Shown: positions 12,840-24,330, counted from the first letter of the stretch. The stretch: DNA of 64,000 nucleotides from Muricea muricata (GCA_963855995.1 OY979718.1:33830559-33894558); one strand, 5' to 3'. The notes: generated by a model not told the origin, from the sequence alone. A program made the numbers and translations.

Positions 12840-14556
12840 CACTGTTAATTTGAAGGTGTTAAAATAACACCAAAAATGGTGTCAAATAAAAAGGTACAGA
12901 ATAACACCCTTTTGGGTGCTATTTTGACACTACCATATCGGGTGTCAAATTAGCACCTACAGAGGTGTCAATTTAGCACCTTTTTTGGCGTCAAAATAGC
13001 ACTCTTTTGGTTGTCAAAACAGCACTTCATCTTGGTGTCAAAATAGCACTTCTTTTGGTGTCAAAATAGCATTTCATTACCCGTTGTTCTACCGCTTTGA
13101 GACAGGTACTAAAATAGTTTGACTCAGTCAAACAACCACCCCAGCTAATTTGACTGTAGTTTTAGCACACTTCAAAACGTTTCCCACCCAAAAATACTAT
13201 CAAAACTAGGTTTAAAAAGATTTATTCCAGTTCATCTATTTACATTTCTGTCCACTTACTGGCATAAAAGTTCTAACTCCCTAACAAGTTTGTGAACTGA
13301 CACTCTTTTCTTTGCCTGTTGTGGATTGTTCAAAAGAACAGCTTATACATTTGCTACATCAGATATGTACTACATTTTAAGAATATATGTTTAAGAATGT
13401 TCTAACCACGGTATCACAGCAATGGGAACATCGCACTGGCCTTTAACATCAAGACGCAACAACACTTGTTCTTCCACAGCACTCACCAGGGGATTGAGGC
13501 TTTACAAGTCTCCTGAGCCAAGAGAAATAGGATTTCAAAATTTCTTCATCCATCAATTCATCTTCCTAAAACACAAAAGTGAATATTTTACTTTTTATAA
13601 ATACTTCATTGACAACTTGATTTCTTCCTGGAATCCTAGAAGACCATTTTAAGCATGACTACAGATTGATCTGAAAACACCACGAAGAGTACAAATTTTT
13701 ATCAGTGCTATTGACCACAGTTGCATTCTAATTTCATATGCATTTATAACTCATTGACACAAAGACATCCCAGTTACCAAACACTTGTAAGTCTCTGCTT
13801 ACTAATCAACTTACTTATCAAACCCTTTTAATAGTAAATGGCCATACACTACTTGTATTAATAACACGATATTGTAAAGCCTAGTTCACACAATAGAGTA
13901 ACTATAAGGCCTATAAATGTGTGACTTCACCAATGCAACAATTGCTAAATGCATTTTTCACTCAGGAGAGATAAATGAACTTCAACTCTGCAAATTCAGG
14001 TTGAGGCTATCGAGATATTAGAAGCGATCAGTATTGGTAACTATTGACATATAAATGCTCCCAAATGCCTCGAATAGCTGACACAAAATGTCTTGTGGTC
14101 AGTTTTTGTTATACCTAAAAGTATAACGCCAGTGATCATTTATACTTTATACCCAAAAGTCTATCGTTATTTATACTTTATAACTAAAATACTTTGGGTA
14201 AATATACCTTATACCTAAAACCCCTAACAGGGCCTCACTGTTTGAAGAAATTCATCCGCCATTTTTAATACAAAAATTAATTGTTCGTATGGTGTCAATT
14301 TGACACTCTCGATTCAACACTCAAAAGGGTGCTATTTTAGCACTTTCGCTGTAAAGAATAGGTGTTATTTTAACACCCTAGAAAGGTGTCAAATTTTTTT
14401 GGTGTTAAATTAGCACCTTTAAACTAACTCACAACTTTTTGGTGCTAAATTGACACCCAAATTGGTGCTAAAATAACACTTGTTATTTAACTCCACAAGT
14501 GGGTGTTAATTTAGCTCCAATGAGGGTGCTATTTTAACACCTTCAAATTAACAGTG
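12840..14556. mobile_element. 1.7 kb non-autonomous DNA element with palindromic subterminal repeats (CMC/EnSpm-like)
   Basis: The ends are CACTGTTAATTTGAAGGTGT and its reverse complement, with TA directly outside both (12838-12839 and 14557-14558). Each end carries a cluster of about eight or nine copies of a hyphenated palindrome, consensus GGTGTYAAAWTRRCACC, at about 12855-13075 and 14290-14545. CACT(G/A) termini, a 2 bp target and short subterminal repeats in both orientations recall CMC (CACTA/Mirage/Chapaev) transposons, where such repeats bind the transposase. The interior (13080-14280) encodes nothing recognisable. One TA copy rejoins the LINE frame (..CTND|RYMNLD..). The superfamily is inferred. 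Confidence 0.75.
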
Positions 14557-14665
14557 TAGGTATATGAATTTAGACAGAAAAATGTTTAACCTAGTAGTCC
14601 AAATTGATTTGAAGAAAGCATTCGATACAGTTGATCATCAAATATTATTGAGAATACTAGAGATC
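14557..14665 (+). pseudogene. LINE RT palm fragment (continuation after insertion)
   Basis: The frame reads RKMFNLVVQIDLKKAFDTVD, containing the RT palm block with the first catalytic Asp (DLKKAFDTVDH). It continues the frame that ends at 12839. It is cut off after HQILLRILEIY, where a different LINE copy starts. Confidence 0.8.
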
Positions 14666-14689
14666 TACGTTATAAAACATCATGCTTTG

Positions 14690-15960
14690 GCACTACTCGA
14701 ATCAACCATCATCAATCATAAATCATTCAACTGACCATGCTATTATTGAATTAACTGACAATATCACTAAAGCTATCGATGAAGGTATAAAATACATGAT
14801 TGGTATTTTCCTCGACCTTTCTAAAGCATTTGACACTGTTAACCACCAAATTCTTTTAAATAAGCTGGACCATTATGGTATAAGAGGACTATGTCTAAAA
14901 TGGTTTGAAAGCTACCTGCATGGAAGAACACAAATAGTTAAATTTGGCGATCATCGATCGAATAAAATGTCTTTAATTACAGGAGTCCCCCAAGGCTCAA
15001 TTCTTGGTGCACTACTTTTTCTTCTATATATTAATGACATTGAAAATAGTAGTGATATACTATCCTTGGTTTTATATACTGATGACACCAGTGCATTTCA
15101 TTCGGATAAATGTTTGCAAACATTAGCGAATATATACATGGCGAAATGAACAAAGTAACAGAATAGCTAAACGCGAATAATTTATCAATAAATACATCAA
15201 AAACAAAATTCATCATTTTTGAATCAAAAAAAAAAAATATGAAACGAAAATTAATCTCAAAATGAACAACAACATAATACAACAGGCTGCATTTGTAAAA
15301 TTTTTAGGTGTGATAATAGATGAAAAACTAACTTAATTGGAAGAACCACATAAGCTTCGTACATAAAAAACTATTGAAGCTGCGGCACTATACAAGCAAG
15401 AATACACTAAAGCTAATATTACTATCATGAATTGGTGTATCCATATCTTACCTATGGAAATCTAATATGGGGAAACACCTACCAAACGACATTACAAAAA
15501 ATTTTGAATGTGCAGGAAAAAATTGTTGGACTGATCTCTTGTAAGTCTTATCTTGAACACTCCAACCCGCTATTTCACAATTTTAAGGTATTGAACATTT
15601 TTAAGATCAATGATTATTTATGTAGCTTATTCATGAACCGTTACAAGTATTTCAATAATTTGCCCGAGTTGTTTAATGATTACTTTACACTGGATAATGA
15701 AATACATCATTATAATACTCGAAATGCAAACAAATTGCATGTTCGATATAGGAGAACGAACTAGATAATAAATTAGCAAATATTACATCTTATTCAACGT
15801 TTAAAAAAAATTTAAAATTATTGTCCCTAGAGTATATTTAATAGCTATCAATTAATAGTATTTAAAATTCTTTATAATATAATAATAGACACACAAACTT
15901 TTATCGATATACTAACTTTATATACTGTTATTCAATTAAAGAGACGAGTTTCTTTTCAAA
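14690..15960 (+). mobile_element. 5'-truncated CR1/L2-like LINE, RT remnant
   Basis: A second LINE begins within the RT, at a block resembling the '(F)RKNHSTDHAI' motif. Translation of 14682-15149 shows FLDLSKAFDTVNHQILLNKL (first Asp), TGVPQGSILGALLFLLYIND and a YTDD catalytic box in place of the usual YADD. After a frameshift come the thumb (KFLGVIIDEKL, about 15300) and the C-terminal connection domain (15432-15764), including TYGNLIWGNTY and HHYNTRNANKL. At least two frameshifts and several stops make it inactive. The 3' end is unclear, somewhere before the hAT-like end at 15995. Confidence 0.85.
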
Positions 15961-15994
15961 TCAAATTCAAATTTCTCAATTTGAGATGAAATCT

Positions 15995-16066
15995 GTTGGG
16001 CAAAACATGAATATATAAATATACACTCCGCCCCCTTCCCCCAATTAACGTTCTAGTTACGCCCCT
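15995..16066. mobile_element. Solo hAT-like MITE end
   Basis: Read on the minus strand, this begins CAGGGGCGTAACTAGAACGT and continues through a G-rich tract to TATATATTCATG. That is the same design as the complete element at 34524-34695 (CAGGGACCTAACTATAG .. ATATTCATATATTCG). No partner end is seen, so it is a fragment. Confidence 0.6.
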
Positions 16067-16069
16067 GCA

Positions 16070-16695
16070 TATCTGTCGAAAGCAAAAATTTCAAATAAAC
16101 GGATGTCTTTCGTCAAAGAAAATGTTCAAATGCGGCATCTCACAAGGATCACTATTTTTTTATTATACGTACATCAATGATTTGCCTCAATGCCTGTCAA
16201 AAAACAAAACCTCGATTATTTGCCGACGAGACGAACGTAAAAGCTTCAGGAGACTCCATGCATAGCTCATCTTGAAACTGCAGTGAGCTCTGATCTAGAA
16301 AACTTCAGAAAATAATTAATTGCAAACAGGCTAATCCTCAATGCTGCAAAAACTGAATTTACTGTATGTTAACTGAACAGAAGAAATGATCATAAGTATT
16401 TTACGTTTGCACCTAAATGTTGTAATTGAAAGCAAACCTGTTAAGCAAGTAATTGAGTGTAAAACCCTTGGGGTTACTTTTGTGATGGAAAAGTAAGGCT
16501 GAAAAAATTTGTAAGAAAAGTTCTTCATCCAACACTTTATGCTCACTTTACATATAATTATTATTGTAAATAGTTTTAATAAATTTTGTTACGATACTGT
16601 AAATTTTGTTATGACACACGCCCGTGCTGGAAATCAGCTTCGGTCGATCGACGAGGTTGGCGTGTTTAAATAAAGTTATCTATCTATCTATTCAT
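16070..16695 (+). mobile_element. 3' end of a third LINE, with (ATCT)n tail
   Basis: Degraded RT is read in three shifting frames: a PQGS-region relic (CGISQGSLF), FIIYINDLPQCL-like sequence, then DLENFRKWLIANRLILNAAKTEF-like and VIECKTLGVTF-like thumb blocks (about 16130-16480). A short 3' UTR follows and ends AATAAAGTTATCTATCTATC at about 16668-16690. This tail is typical of many CR1/L2-type LINEs and matches the LINE end at 57.0 kb. Only the last quarter of the element remains. Confidence 0.75.
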
Positions 16696-16804
16696 CTAAA
16701 TTCAGCGTGCAAAATTTGCAATCGCTCATTGGTGAAAATGGATGTGGTACGTAAAAAACCCCATAAAATCATTGCAAGAATAAGAGGAAGAAGAAGTGAA
16801 GAGT

Positions 16805-17590
16805 AATGTCTTTGTCAAGATTATGGCAAATTCCCTCAAGATAAGAATCAAATCATATCAAGATCTTGGTAAGACTGTGTCAAAAACTCGACAAAACTGT
16901 GTCAAGATCTTGGTAAAAATTATGCTTAAATTATGAAAAGGTCATTGGTAAGATATGCTTTAATCATACTAGCAAGATCTTTCAAGATCATGGCAAAACT
17001 GTTTGTAGATCCTGGTAAGATCATGTTTTCATCATAACAAAATCACGGCAAGACTGCGTTAAGATCTTGTCATGACAAGATTGTGTCAAGATCATTGCAA
17101 GACTGTTTCAAGATATTGGTAAGATCATGCTTAAATCATGGCAAGATCTTGAAAGGTCATGGCGAGACTGTGTTAAGAGCTTGACAAGATTGTGTCAAGA
17201 TTTTGACAAGACTGTTTCTAGATCTTGGTAAGATCATGTTGAATTCATGGCAAGATCGTACCAAGATCTTGACAACAGTGAGTTACAGTAACATCGTGCA
17301 GAATATATTTATGCATGATCTTGGTTAGATTTGGTCAAGAATTACCAAGACTATCATGAAAACACACTGAAATTTAGAAAGATTGAACATTCAATTTTCA
17401 AGTAAAAAACCTTGTAACGCATTATCTGAGAATCAATATCAACTTTAAAACATCACGCAAGGTCTTGGCAAGAATTGAAAAAAAAAATCTTGCCAAGATT
17501 TTACCTTGCTCAACAGGATTCGTTGATCATGGCAAAATCTTGGCAAGATCATGTCATGATTAGTGTCATGGCAATATCTTGCCATGATCT
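16805..17590. repeat. Degenerate AAGATCTTG array, second block
   Basis: Same family as 9720-10131, including a near-identical stretch (CAAGATCTTTCAAGATCATG) in the same orientation. Variants of AAGATCTTGGTAAGATC, GACAAGATTGTGTCAAGA and CAAGACTGTTTC recur without a strict period. Confidence 0.8.
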
Positions 17591-17599
17591 TTGCAGAAC

Positions 17600-18715
17600 T
17601 CTGAAGTATCGCAAGATTTAACCACGATCTTCATCCTGGGCCGTGATAAGTGATACCTATTGCTTATTTTGTGATATCCACGTGTGATCCTCATCTTAAT
17701 CCCATAAATGCGTGTGTGCTTGTTTATGTTGTTCGATCCGGTATGTTCAGACAAGCGACGCGCGTGCGCAGCACTAAATTAGGCAATCATCAAGCAGCTG
17801 GCAAAAAAATTAATTATTGACCATTAATTAGGCTATAAGATTTGCCAGATTTCAGGTAGCATTATGTTATATGAAAGCATGCACTGAAGTTCAGATCAGT
17901 TATTCAAAATGCTATTTTTTCGTCCTCTTAAGATCTGTAATCTTTCATGTAGGCATATAGGAGGCAATTTCTGGGCGTTGATTTACGTGCTTCTAGTTGT
18001 TTAACTACAATATTCCATTTTCATAAACCTGTGAACTATGTGCGGGAATGATGGGTTATTGTTTATTTATAGGCTTTGATACTCAGGGAATTAAGTTCGT
18101 AGCGAGAAAATTTGTCGTCGTAAGTTTCCTATATACCATCGACGCTGTTTCTAATAAATAATTCCATGTTTAGAGGTAAGCAATAACCCGTCATCCCTTG
18201 GGCGCTCATACTTTCCAGTTTTTACGCTTTTGTTAAATAGCTGCAAATATATTATTCTTAAAATAAATAAATCGCTACTTTAAATTTCATGCCACATTTA
18301 GTGACAGTCATAAGGCGGTTAATTTCGTTACTTGATAAAATGCCATTTAGTAGACTGTAAAAACATTCCTGGTTTTTCTGTTATTTGAGATCAAAGAGGA
18401 GTACACACAGTACTGATCCTTTATTCATTTAGATATCAATGCATAATATTACCTGGTTTTAATAAGTTGCACAAAAATGCTATCTTCGCATGTGAAGATA
18501 TAAATTATACCTTGACGTATGACGGTATGGATGGCGTCAGTGCCAACGCACGTACGTTCTAAAAAGAGGTAATCCATGCATTTATCTCGCAGAAGCAATC
18601 CGTAGTAAAAATAATATCCTAATTTTTAGCTGCACAATAAATAAAGCTGTGAAGACATCATTTACTAAACAATTAAGATTCGTTTACCGGCAATTGCATT
18701 TTTCGCAAATTGCCT
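17600..18715. other. Non-coding stretch, nothing recognised
   Basis: AT-rich unique-looking sequence with only short motif-free open frames. Confidence 0.4.
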
Positions 18716-18719
18716 AACA

Positions 18720-18905
18720 AGTGCCAAGCGAAAAAAGCTTTGACTTTGATCTACCCGACAGAGTATCCACGCTTTAAATGGCGGCAGATCGTCAATAAAC
18801 AGCATTAATTTCATAGCGAGTAAAGCCGGCTTTCTTCATGTGGGCGTTCTTCATTCCCAATGCCATTTCAACATCATGCTTGGTCATCAATGTAAAATAA
18901 AATAA
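18720..18905 (-). repeat. Locally duplicated ~150 bp segment, copy 1
   Basis: This copy shares long exact blocks with 20105-20270, for example GGCGGCAGATCGTCAATAAA and CTTTCTTCATGTGGGCGTTC. It also resembles 24195-24330 more distantly. On the minus strand it would encode MTKHDVEMALGMKNAHMKKA, but four extra bases shift the frame relative to copy 2. It is either a decayed exon or a dispersed non-coding unit; I do not recognise the peptide. Confidence 0.65.
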
Positions 18906-20051
18906 AATTGATTTAATAGCTGTTAAAAACTATACAATTGATTTCATTTGAAACTGTGTCGCTACACAGGTGGTCGAAATTAATAATTTATTCTATTGAA
19001 AAGTTATCCTACAGAGTGATTTTAAATCAAAATCACAAAAACTAAACTTACTGTTCAGTCAATAACGGTTGGTTCTTGGAAACAGCGCCAATAATAGCGT
19101 AGATTGAGATTTCAGCCGTTTCAGTTAATGTTCGGAAAATCTCAAATTATTTTAAAATAGAATTAAACTAACTTGTTCCGAAATCGGTGTTACAATTTTC
19201 TTATGTTCCTTATACCCGGATTGAGTTATATTTAATTTCTTCGGTTTTTTTATGTGAAGACCGATGTGACGATACATTTGCCTAGATTGATATCTAGTTA
19301 AGGTTGCGCATGACCTTCAAAATCAATATTTTATGTTTTCACTAAAATTTCAGTAATCCATAAATATCCGTTTGTGTAGCAAAACGATCTTGGCTGGTTG
19401 GCAATGTCTGTCAAAAGTCTGTATATTACATAAGTGTATTAATATGTTTGTTAGCTCCCTACATTTAGTTTGTTTGTATCTATGTTTAAGTTTGAAGCTA
19501 GCTGGATTTCAAGTTAGAGTTGAGTCCAGACTTCATTTATTAACTAACTAACTTCGGAGTTTTCTACCCGATTATTTCGACTTCATATACAATTTTCTTC
19601 TTCTAGAGTTTTCCTCACGTTACACTTTACATGTAAAAAGTCAATTTCACTGTTAAATCTGATGTGAAATTTACATAAGCGAAGGCAGGGAGAATTTCTT
19701 GAATGTTATGATGTGTACATAATAAAAAAAAAGCACGAGGGTGGGTTCAAAGAACTCGTTTTGAAGATATGATAATTACAATATGCCACCTTGTACCCCC
19801 CCCCTCCAAATGGCACCATATTTGTTTTTGGGTTGCAGATACAGTCCCAATTCTGGCACCATCGATCGATGAACGTTTCCGAGAGCGACATTAATACAAA
19901 TGTGGATTTTGTTATTATGTATGTGAAAACATGCATGGTATTTTAGAGAATTGATCAAAAACATTGATATATGCTTGGCCTGAAATCAAACATATTTTTT
20001 CTGTCTTCTCAAATATGTTTTCTTTAGAAGTATGCGCGGAAAATAAAAAAA

Positions 20052-20270
20052 TTAAGGTGTACAAAACATATTTTTCTTAGTTTCTAAAACGCCAGGATAA
20101 AACCAAAGCATTTGATCTACCCGACAGAGTATCAAAGCCTTAAATGGCGGCAGATCGTCAATAAACAGCATTAATTTCATAGTAAAACCGGCTTTCTTCA
20201 TGTGGGCGTTCTTCACTTCCAATGCCATTTGAGCATTATGCTTGGACATACATGTAAAATAAAATAGAAT
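20052..20270 (-). repeat. Locally duplicated segment, copy 2, with a 65-codon minus-strand ORF
   Basis: The minus-strand frame starts MSKHNAQMALEVKNAHMKKA and continues with FIDDLPPFKALILCRVDQ. It is open for 65 codons, whereas copy 1 is frameshifted. No family is recognised and no splice partner was found. The lasting similarity between copies may reflect recent duplication rather than selection. Confidence 0.5.
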
Positions 20271-20804
20271 TAAATTAACTCGCTAATTGGAAGTGCGAAC
20301 GCAAGTATAATTTTGTATTACCCAGTATATTTAGTCTATCCAAATATCAAAATGATATTTACTTATTTTTCAATGAAAACGAAAGAAATAGCCCCTCCCC
20401 CTAATTTTATATATATGCAGTGCAAATATAATTTAAATTTCTGTGGCTCTCATAGAGTAGTGTCTTATTTGAGACCTCTATAGAATCCAGGTACATGTCC
20501 ATGCGATTTTAAGGCATTTAAATGCTGCGAAACTTTAACCTTTAGTGAAATTAAGTGTCCATGGATTGTAGATTTATGCAGTTATAGCCTGCGTAGTATT
20601 CTGCATTTTAGGGATAGATAGTAATTCTTATGGGCGTGGAAAACTTCCTAATTTGTATGCATGACTGGAATCCAAACAAATCAACACTTTACACAACAAA
20701 ATAATCAGATATTTATGTATTTTCAACACAGTATATTATTCCCAAGCCATTTCTTACAATTCAAATTATACTGTATATCCTCGTTAATCATGGTATTACA
20801 AACT

Positions 20805-20920
20805 TATACCATGATATGTCGGGAAATTAGTGATTAAATGTCCCTCCTCGGGAGGTTTGTGGAATTCTCTCGGCTTTCGGGGACATTTAATCACTAATTT
20901 CCCTCATATCATGGCATTAC
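20805..20920. repeat. Palindromic hairpin element, ~115 bp
   Basis: The left arm ACCATGATATG..GGGAAATTAGTGATTAAATG pairs with the right arm CATTTAATCACTAATTTCCC..CATATCATGG. The arms are about 45 bp around a roughly 30 bp G/C-richer centre. It looks like a foldback MITE; no target duplication was defined. Confidence 0.75.
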
Positions 20921-20924
20921 TTAT

Positions 20925-22660
20925 AATAAATCTGCGAAGCTAAGCATAGTTTTAGAGACTCATAATATTAAGTGTCTCATAATATTATAGTGTAGGTGTA
21001 CATGCATGGTGCTTGATAACATACATGAATCAAATTAACATTTAATATACTTGAAGGAAAGATCTGTTAAAATGACCAGGTTTTGTGTCATCAAAACTCA
21101 GAAAATGTCTGTTATTATAAATTATAAATGTACAGCTTAAAAAAATTCACAATACAAATTGCTGGTTGCCAATGTAATTCTGATTTTACTCAAATCAATT
21201 ACAATATTGAAATATGCACATGAAAATCTCATTATTTGTCAACAAGCTGTGCCTGTGACAAATGTGTTGCAAAGATGAAAACAAATATTGTGAAATATGT
21301 TTTTAATCCACAAATGTTGTGAAATACTGTAATTTTATAAAGCTCCTGCAAGCTTGTTAACAAGACATTTATAAATGCTTGTAAATGTATAAAATCAGAT
21401 ATTCTTTAGGATTGCTACAGAGATAATTAAGCAACATAACTTGCAATATTGACTTCTGCCTATAGGTATAATTTTCATTTGATAAACATAATAAATATGA
21501 AATCTTTGCAAGCCATTAATAATAAATATGACATCTTTGCAAGCCCAAAGCAGAACTGCTGCATGTCCATTATTAGCTTATCCTAACTGAAAGTCAATCA
21601 TGATGCCTGCTGCAAAACTTGTAGTGTACCTGTACTAAAGGACAAATTTTATGCAGATATTCAATTTCACATTTTAATACTAAGCAAAAATCCAAATCAC
21701 TAGAAGTAATAATTTGCAAAAAAGTTAGATTTACTGCAAGAACATACTAAACAACCAGTTGTCTACTCTTTAACGAACGATATTTGATATATGATAAACA
21801 TCGTTTTCTAAATATATGCGATCGATTGTGATTCAAAGTGTTATGAAGTTCAAGAATCCATGCAAACTGACGAAACCGGTCAAAACTTCCACTCCTTGGA
21901 ATCTTTATCGAACGATAATTTTGTAAGGATCTGGCCCACTCTTTTCATCTCGTGTTCAAAACCTTCGCAATAGTGATCTATTTTCAAAAAAGTCCAGTTG
22001 AACGTGATTCGCAGCAGTTAAACCATCAAAAAAGCTCAAAAACTTTTTTGAGCTTGTAATACAATTCCTAATGTTTTTGCCCGGTTGCGACGCCATCTTG
22101 GATTCTTCTATTGGGGGTCACGCGCGCTAGGTATGCGTTAACAATCTAGGTCTCCTATATCTATGCTATACATATAGAGATTATTTTGACACTGGAAGCC
22201 AGTCAAAGGCGCACAAGGTCGAAAAAAATATTGAGGTCTTAAAACAAATTCATATCGTATACTTCTTCTTCCTTGTATATATAGTCTAAACAAATTATGA
22301 GTCAAAGCTGTTTTTCCGTTTTATGCTTTTTATTCGAAAAACTCTTCCTCTTTTTGACATAAAAGCCAAAAAGCCATTTCCCGCCTTCCGCAACAAGGCG
22401 GCCATGTTCTGAGCGAAATTACAATACGATTTTCTTCACTAGTGAGAAAAATATATATTTGATAGAGTTGAAAATTTGTAATCCAGGCGTTTTATTAAAT
22501 TGAATGTACTCAGAAAGTGTGAATATTTAAATTTTCTCGCTGTTGTCTACATCGCTGAAGTCTTTGAAGAGCGTCTGATTGGCAGGCAACTAGCGAGCGA
22601 TCTGAGGGGCAACTAGCGAGCGTAAAATTATACAACTCTGTATTTTTGTATTATTATATA
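20925..22660. other. Non-coding stretch downstream of the receptor gene
   Basis: No gene is recognised. It contains a small hairpin near 22025-22060 (AAGCTCAAAAACTTTTTTGAGCTT) and CATCTTGGATTC / GGCGGCCATGTT-type patches seen elsewhere in the window. The receptor's 3' UTR would fall at the right edge; no polyadenylation signal was assigned. Confidence 0.4.
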
Positions 22661-22663
22661 CAA

Positions 22664-23653
22664 TTAACTGTTTTCTGCACGCTGCACTTCTGAATGTTTT
22701 GGCAAAATTTTGTTCAGCAAGTTCTTCTTTACGCGTTTCATTCCCTCAGTTCTCAATGCTTTGTTGCGCCAGAAGTAAATAAGGGGATTTGCAGTGAAGT
22801 TGAAGATAGTCAAAATATAACAGAAGTTTCTCAGTGTGTAATCGAGAAAAACATTTTCTAGCTTTATCCAAAATAGCATTGCAAATGAAGGGAAGAACAG
22901 CATAAAAGTTGTAAATGCTACAAGAAAACATGACTTTGCTATTTTTAATTCCTTTATCCACATTTCTTTACTCTTCGAATCATTTCTTTGTGAGACGTTG
23001 ACAGCCTGTTGTAGAGGAAATTTGTTGTTCTTAACACGAGCACGGAATATTCTCGTGTAAGCAAAGACATTAAAAGCAATGAAGAGAAGTGAGTTTCCCG
23101 CTAAGAATGGTCTTGTTATTTTTGATCCATTGATGAAGCTGAAACTGTACAAGAGTGTTTGCACGAGACTAACGGAAACAATGTATTTCAATAGTCTCGC
23201 TTTGGTCACTTTAACACGATGGACAAAAGGATACCGGACGCCCATAAATCTTTCGAAGCTCATCGCAGACGTTGGTGTTATGGAATAAACATAGCAGATA
23301 AACGCAACCTTTTTAACAACGTAAACTGTGACACTTGATGGGCTGCATGTCAGGTCATTCACTAAACGTAAAGTCATCAATAGTGTAATGAATACTCCAC
23401 TGACAAGGTCGAAGATAGATTGCATTAAGATAACAAAGTTAGAGACTTTTCCCTTCAATTTAGGAGTGTTCAAAATGGTCGTTACTGTAACGCCGTTGAA
23501 AAACACGGTGGTAAAAAAGAGGCCTACATTGACCAAGAGTGCGATCACGTAGAGAATTAGACTTCCAGTGGATGGAAATTTTGCAACGGCTTGAATTTCT
23601 TCCTTCATTATATAACAAGTTTTGATAAACATTTCGTCAGTTGTCGCATTCAT
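22664..23653 (-). CDS. Class A (rhodopsin-like) G-protein-coupled receptor, single exon
   Basis: This 329-residue protein is the right size for a compact class A receptor. Seven hydrophobic segments are visible. TM1 starts near residue 30 (SLILYVIALLVNVGLFF), TM2 near 72 with a conserved-type Asp at 82, and TM3 ends in the ionic-lock region as ERF (134-136) rather than DRY. TM7 carries NPLIY at 289-293, followed by the basic helix-8 segment FWRNKALR. An Asn-glycosylation site (NAT) sits at residue 2, consistent with an extracellular N-terminus. No intron is needed and there are no internal stops. It should act at the plasma membrane through heterotrimeric G proteins; the ligand cannot be told from sequence. 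Many cnidarian receptors of this intronless type form tandem families, and a broken paralogue follows at 25.6-26.0 kb. The start is the first Met, matched by the paralogue's MNGTSGD start. Confidence 0.9.
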   Translation of the reverse strand: MNATTDEMFIKTCYIMKEEIQAVAKFPSTGSLILYVIALLVNVGLFFTTVFFNGVTVTTILNTPKLKGKVSNFVILMQSIFDLVSGVFITLLMTLRLVNDLTCSPSSVTVYVVKKVAFICYVYSITPTSAMSFERFMGVRYPFVHRVKVTKARLLKYIVSVSLVQTLLYSFSFINGSKITRPFLAGNSLLFIAFNVFAYTRIFRARVKNNKFPLQQAVNVSQRNDSKSKEMWIKELKIAKSCFLVAFTTFMLFFPSFAMLFWIKLENVFLDYTLRNFCYILTIFNFTANPLIYFWRNKALRTEGMKRVKKNLLNKILPKHSEVQRAENS

Positions 23654-24194
23654 TATGCTGTTTGGTTTGTAAACCTACAAATGCCTGTCATCACAAACCG
23701 AACTGATATCCCAATAGTCAACTCATAGCAACAGTGGATGGACTGTTAGCGCCAGTTCAATTCGGTTGCCTCCTATATTTCTGGACATTTATTTGAGTCG
23801 TTTTTATACTGTGCCAGGTGTAACTTGTAGTGTTCATCTAGCTAATTCCTATTTAACTGTCATTACAACAAATTACCGGTATAATGCATTGATTAAAAAA
23901 AAGGCGCATTTATTGAAGTGCATTTGGTGGCATATATCTATAGTTTCGGCATTTGTTTTCACTACTTATTGACCATGAGTCAAATGATAACCGCTTGTTT
24001 CGACTAAAACGTTACGTGCATGCAGTTGCTAAAAGAGCGAAGTAATCCCTGTACCCTATTACTCGTACAAGCTGAGTTCGTTCGAACTTTTTATGCTAAT
24101 TCTACCTGCATTATGAATGAAACTTTTAGATATCATAAAAGAAGCAATTAATATTCGTTTAGGGGTAATGACATTTTATGAATATTGCCTAAAA

Positions 24195-24330
24195 ACGCCA
24201 AGCGAAAAAACCATTCACTTTGATGAAGCCGGCACAGCTGTATTCTGTATTTAAATGCCTGCTTAATTAACAACATTAATTGCACTGTAAACGGTTTTTT
24301 TCATACGGACGTTCGAGTCATTTGCAACGG
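24195..24330 (-). repeat. Diverged copy 3 of the local segment
   Basis: The order GCCAAGCGAAAAAA..CACTTTGAT..TTTAAATG..AACA(G/A)CATTAATT..TTTTTCAT parallels copies 1 and 2 (18720 and 20105), but with many substitutions. It lies between the receptor and its broken paralogue, suggesting a repeated unit that includes the receptor flanks. Confidence 0.45.

Larger units (their letters stand above)
10140..14665 (+). mobile_element. Decayed CR1/L2-like LINE, broken by two younger insertions
   Basis: In order, the pieces are: ORF1 with an SGNH/GDSL-esterase-like domain (about 10150-10720 and 11266-11390), a decayed AP-endonuclease domain (about 11565-11990), the linker before the reverse transcriptase (about 12180-12480) and the RT fingers/palm (about 12490-12839, resuming 14557-14665). 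Two DNA elements interrupt it, at 10721-11265 and 12840-14556; both excisions restore the frame. Many stops and frameshifts make this a fossil. An esterase in ORF1 is established for CR1-group non-LTR elements, so CR1-like is the best label. The RT stops abruptly at about 14665, where another LINE begins. Confidence 0.8.

Noticed and set aside
13422-13652. A 76-residue gene inside the CMC-like element
   Set aside because: No family motif, no transposase signature and atypical composition; probably a chance frame in a non-autonomous element.
23079-23552. Plus-strand reading frames opposite the receptor
   Set aside because: Antisense shadows of the minus-strand GPCR; the same pattern recurs over the pseudogene at 25667-25861.
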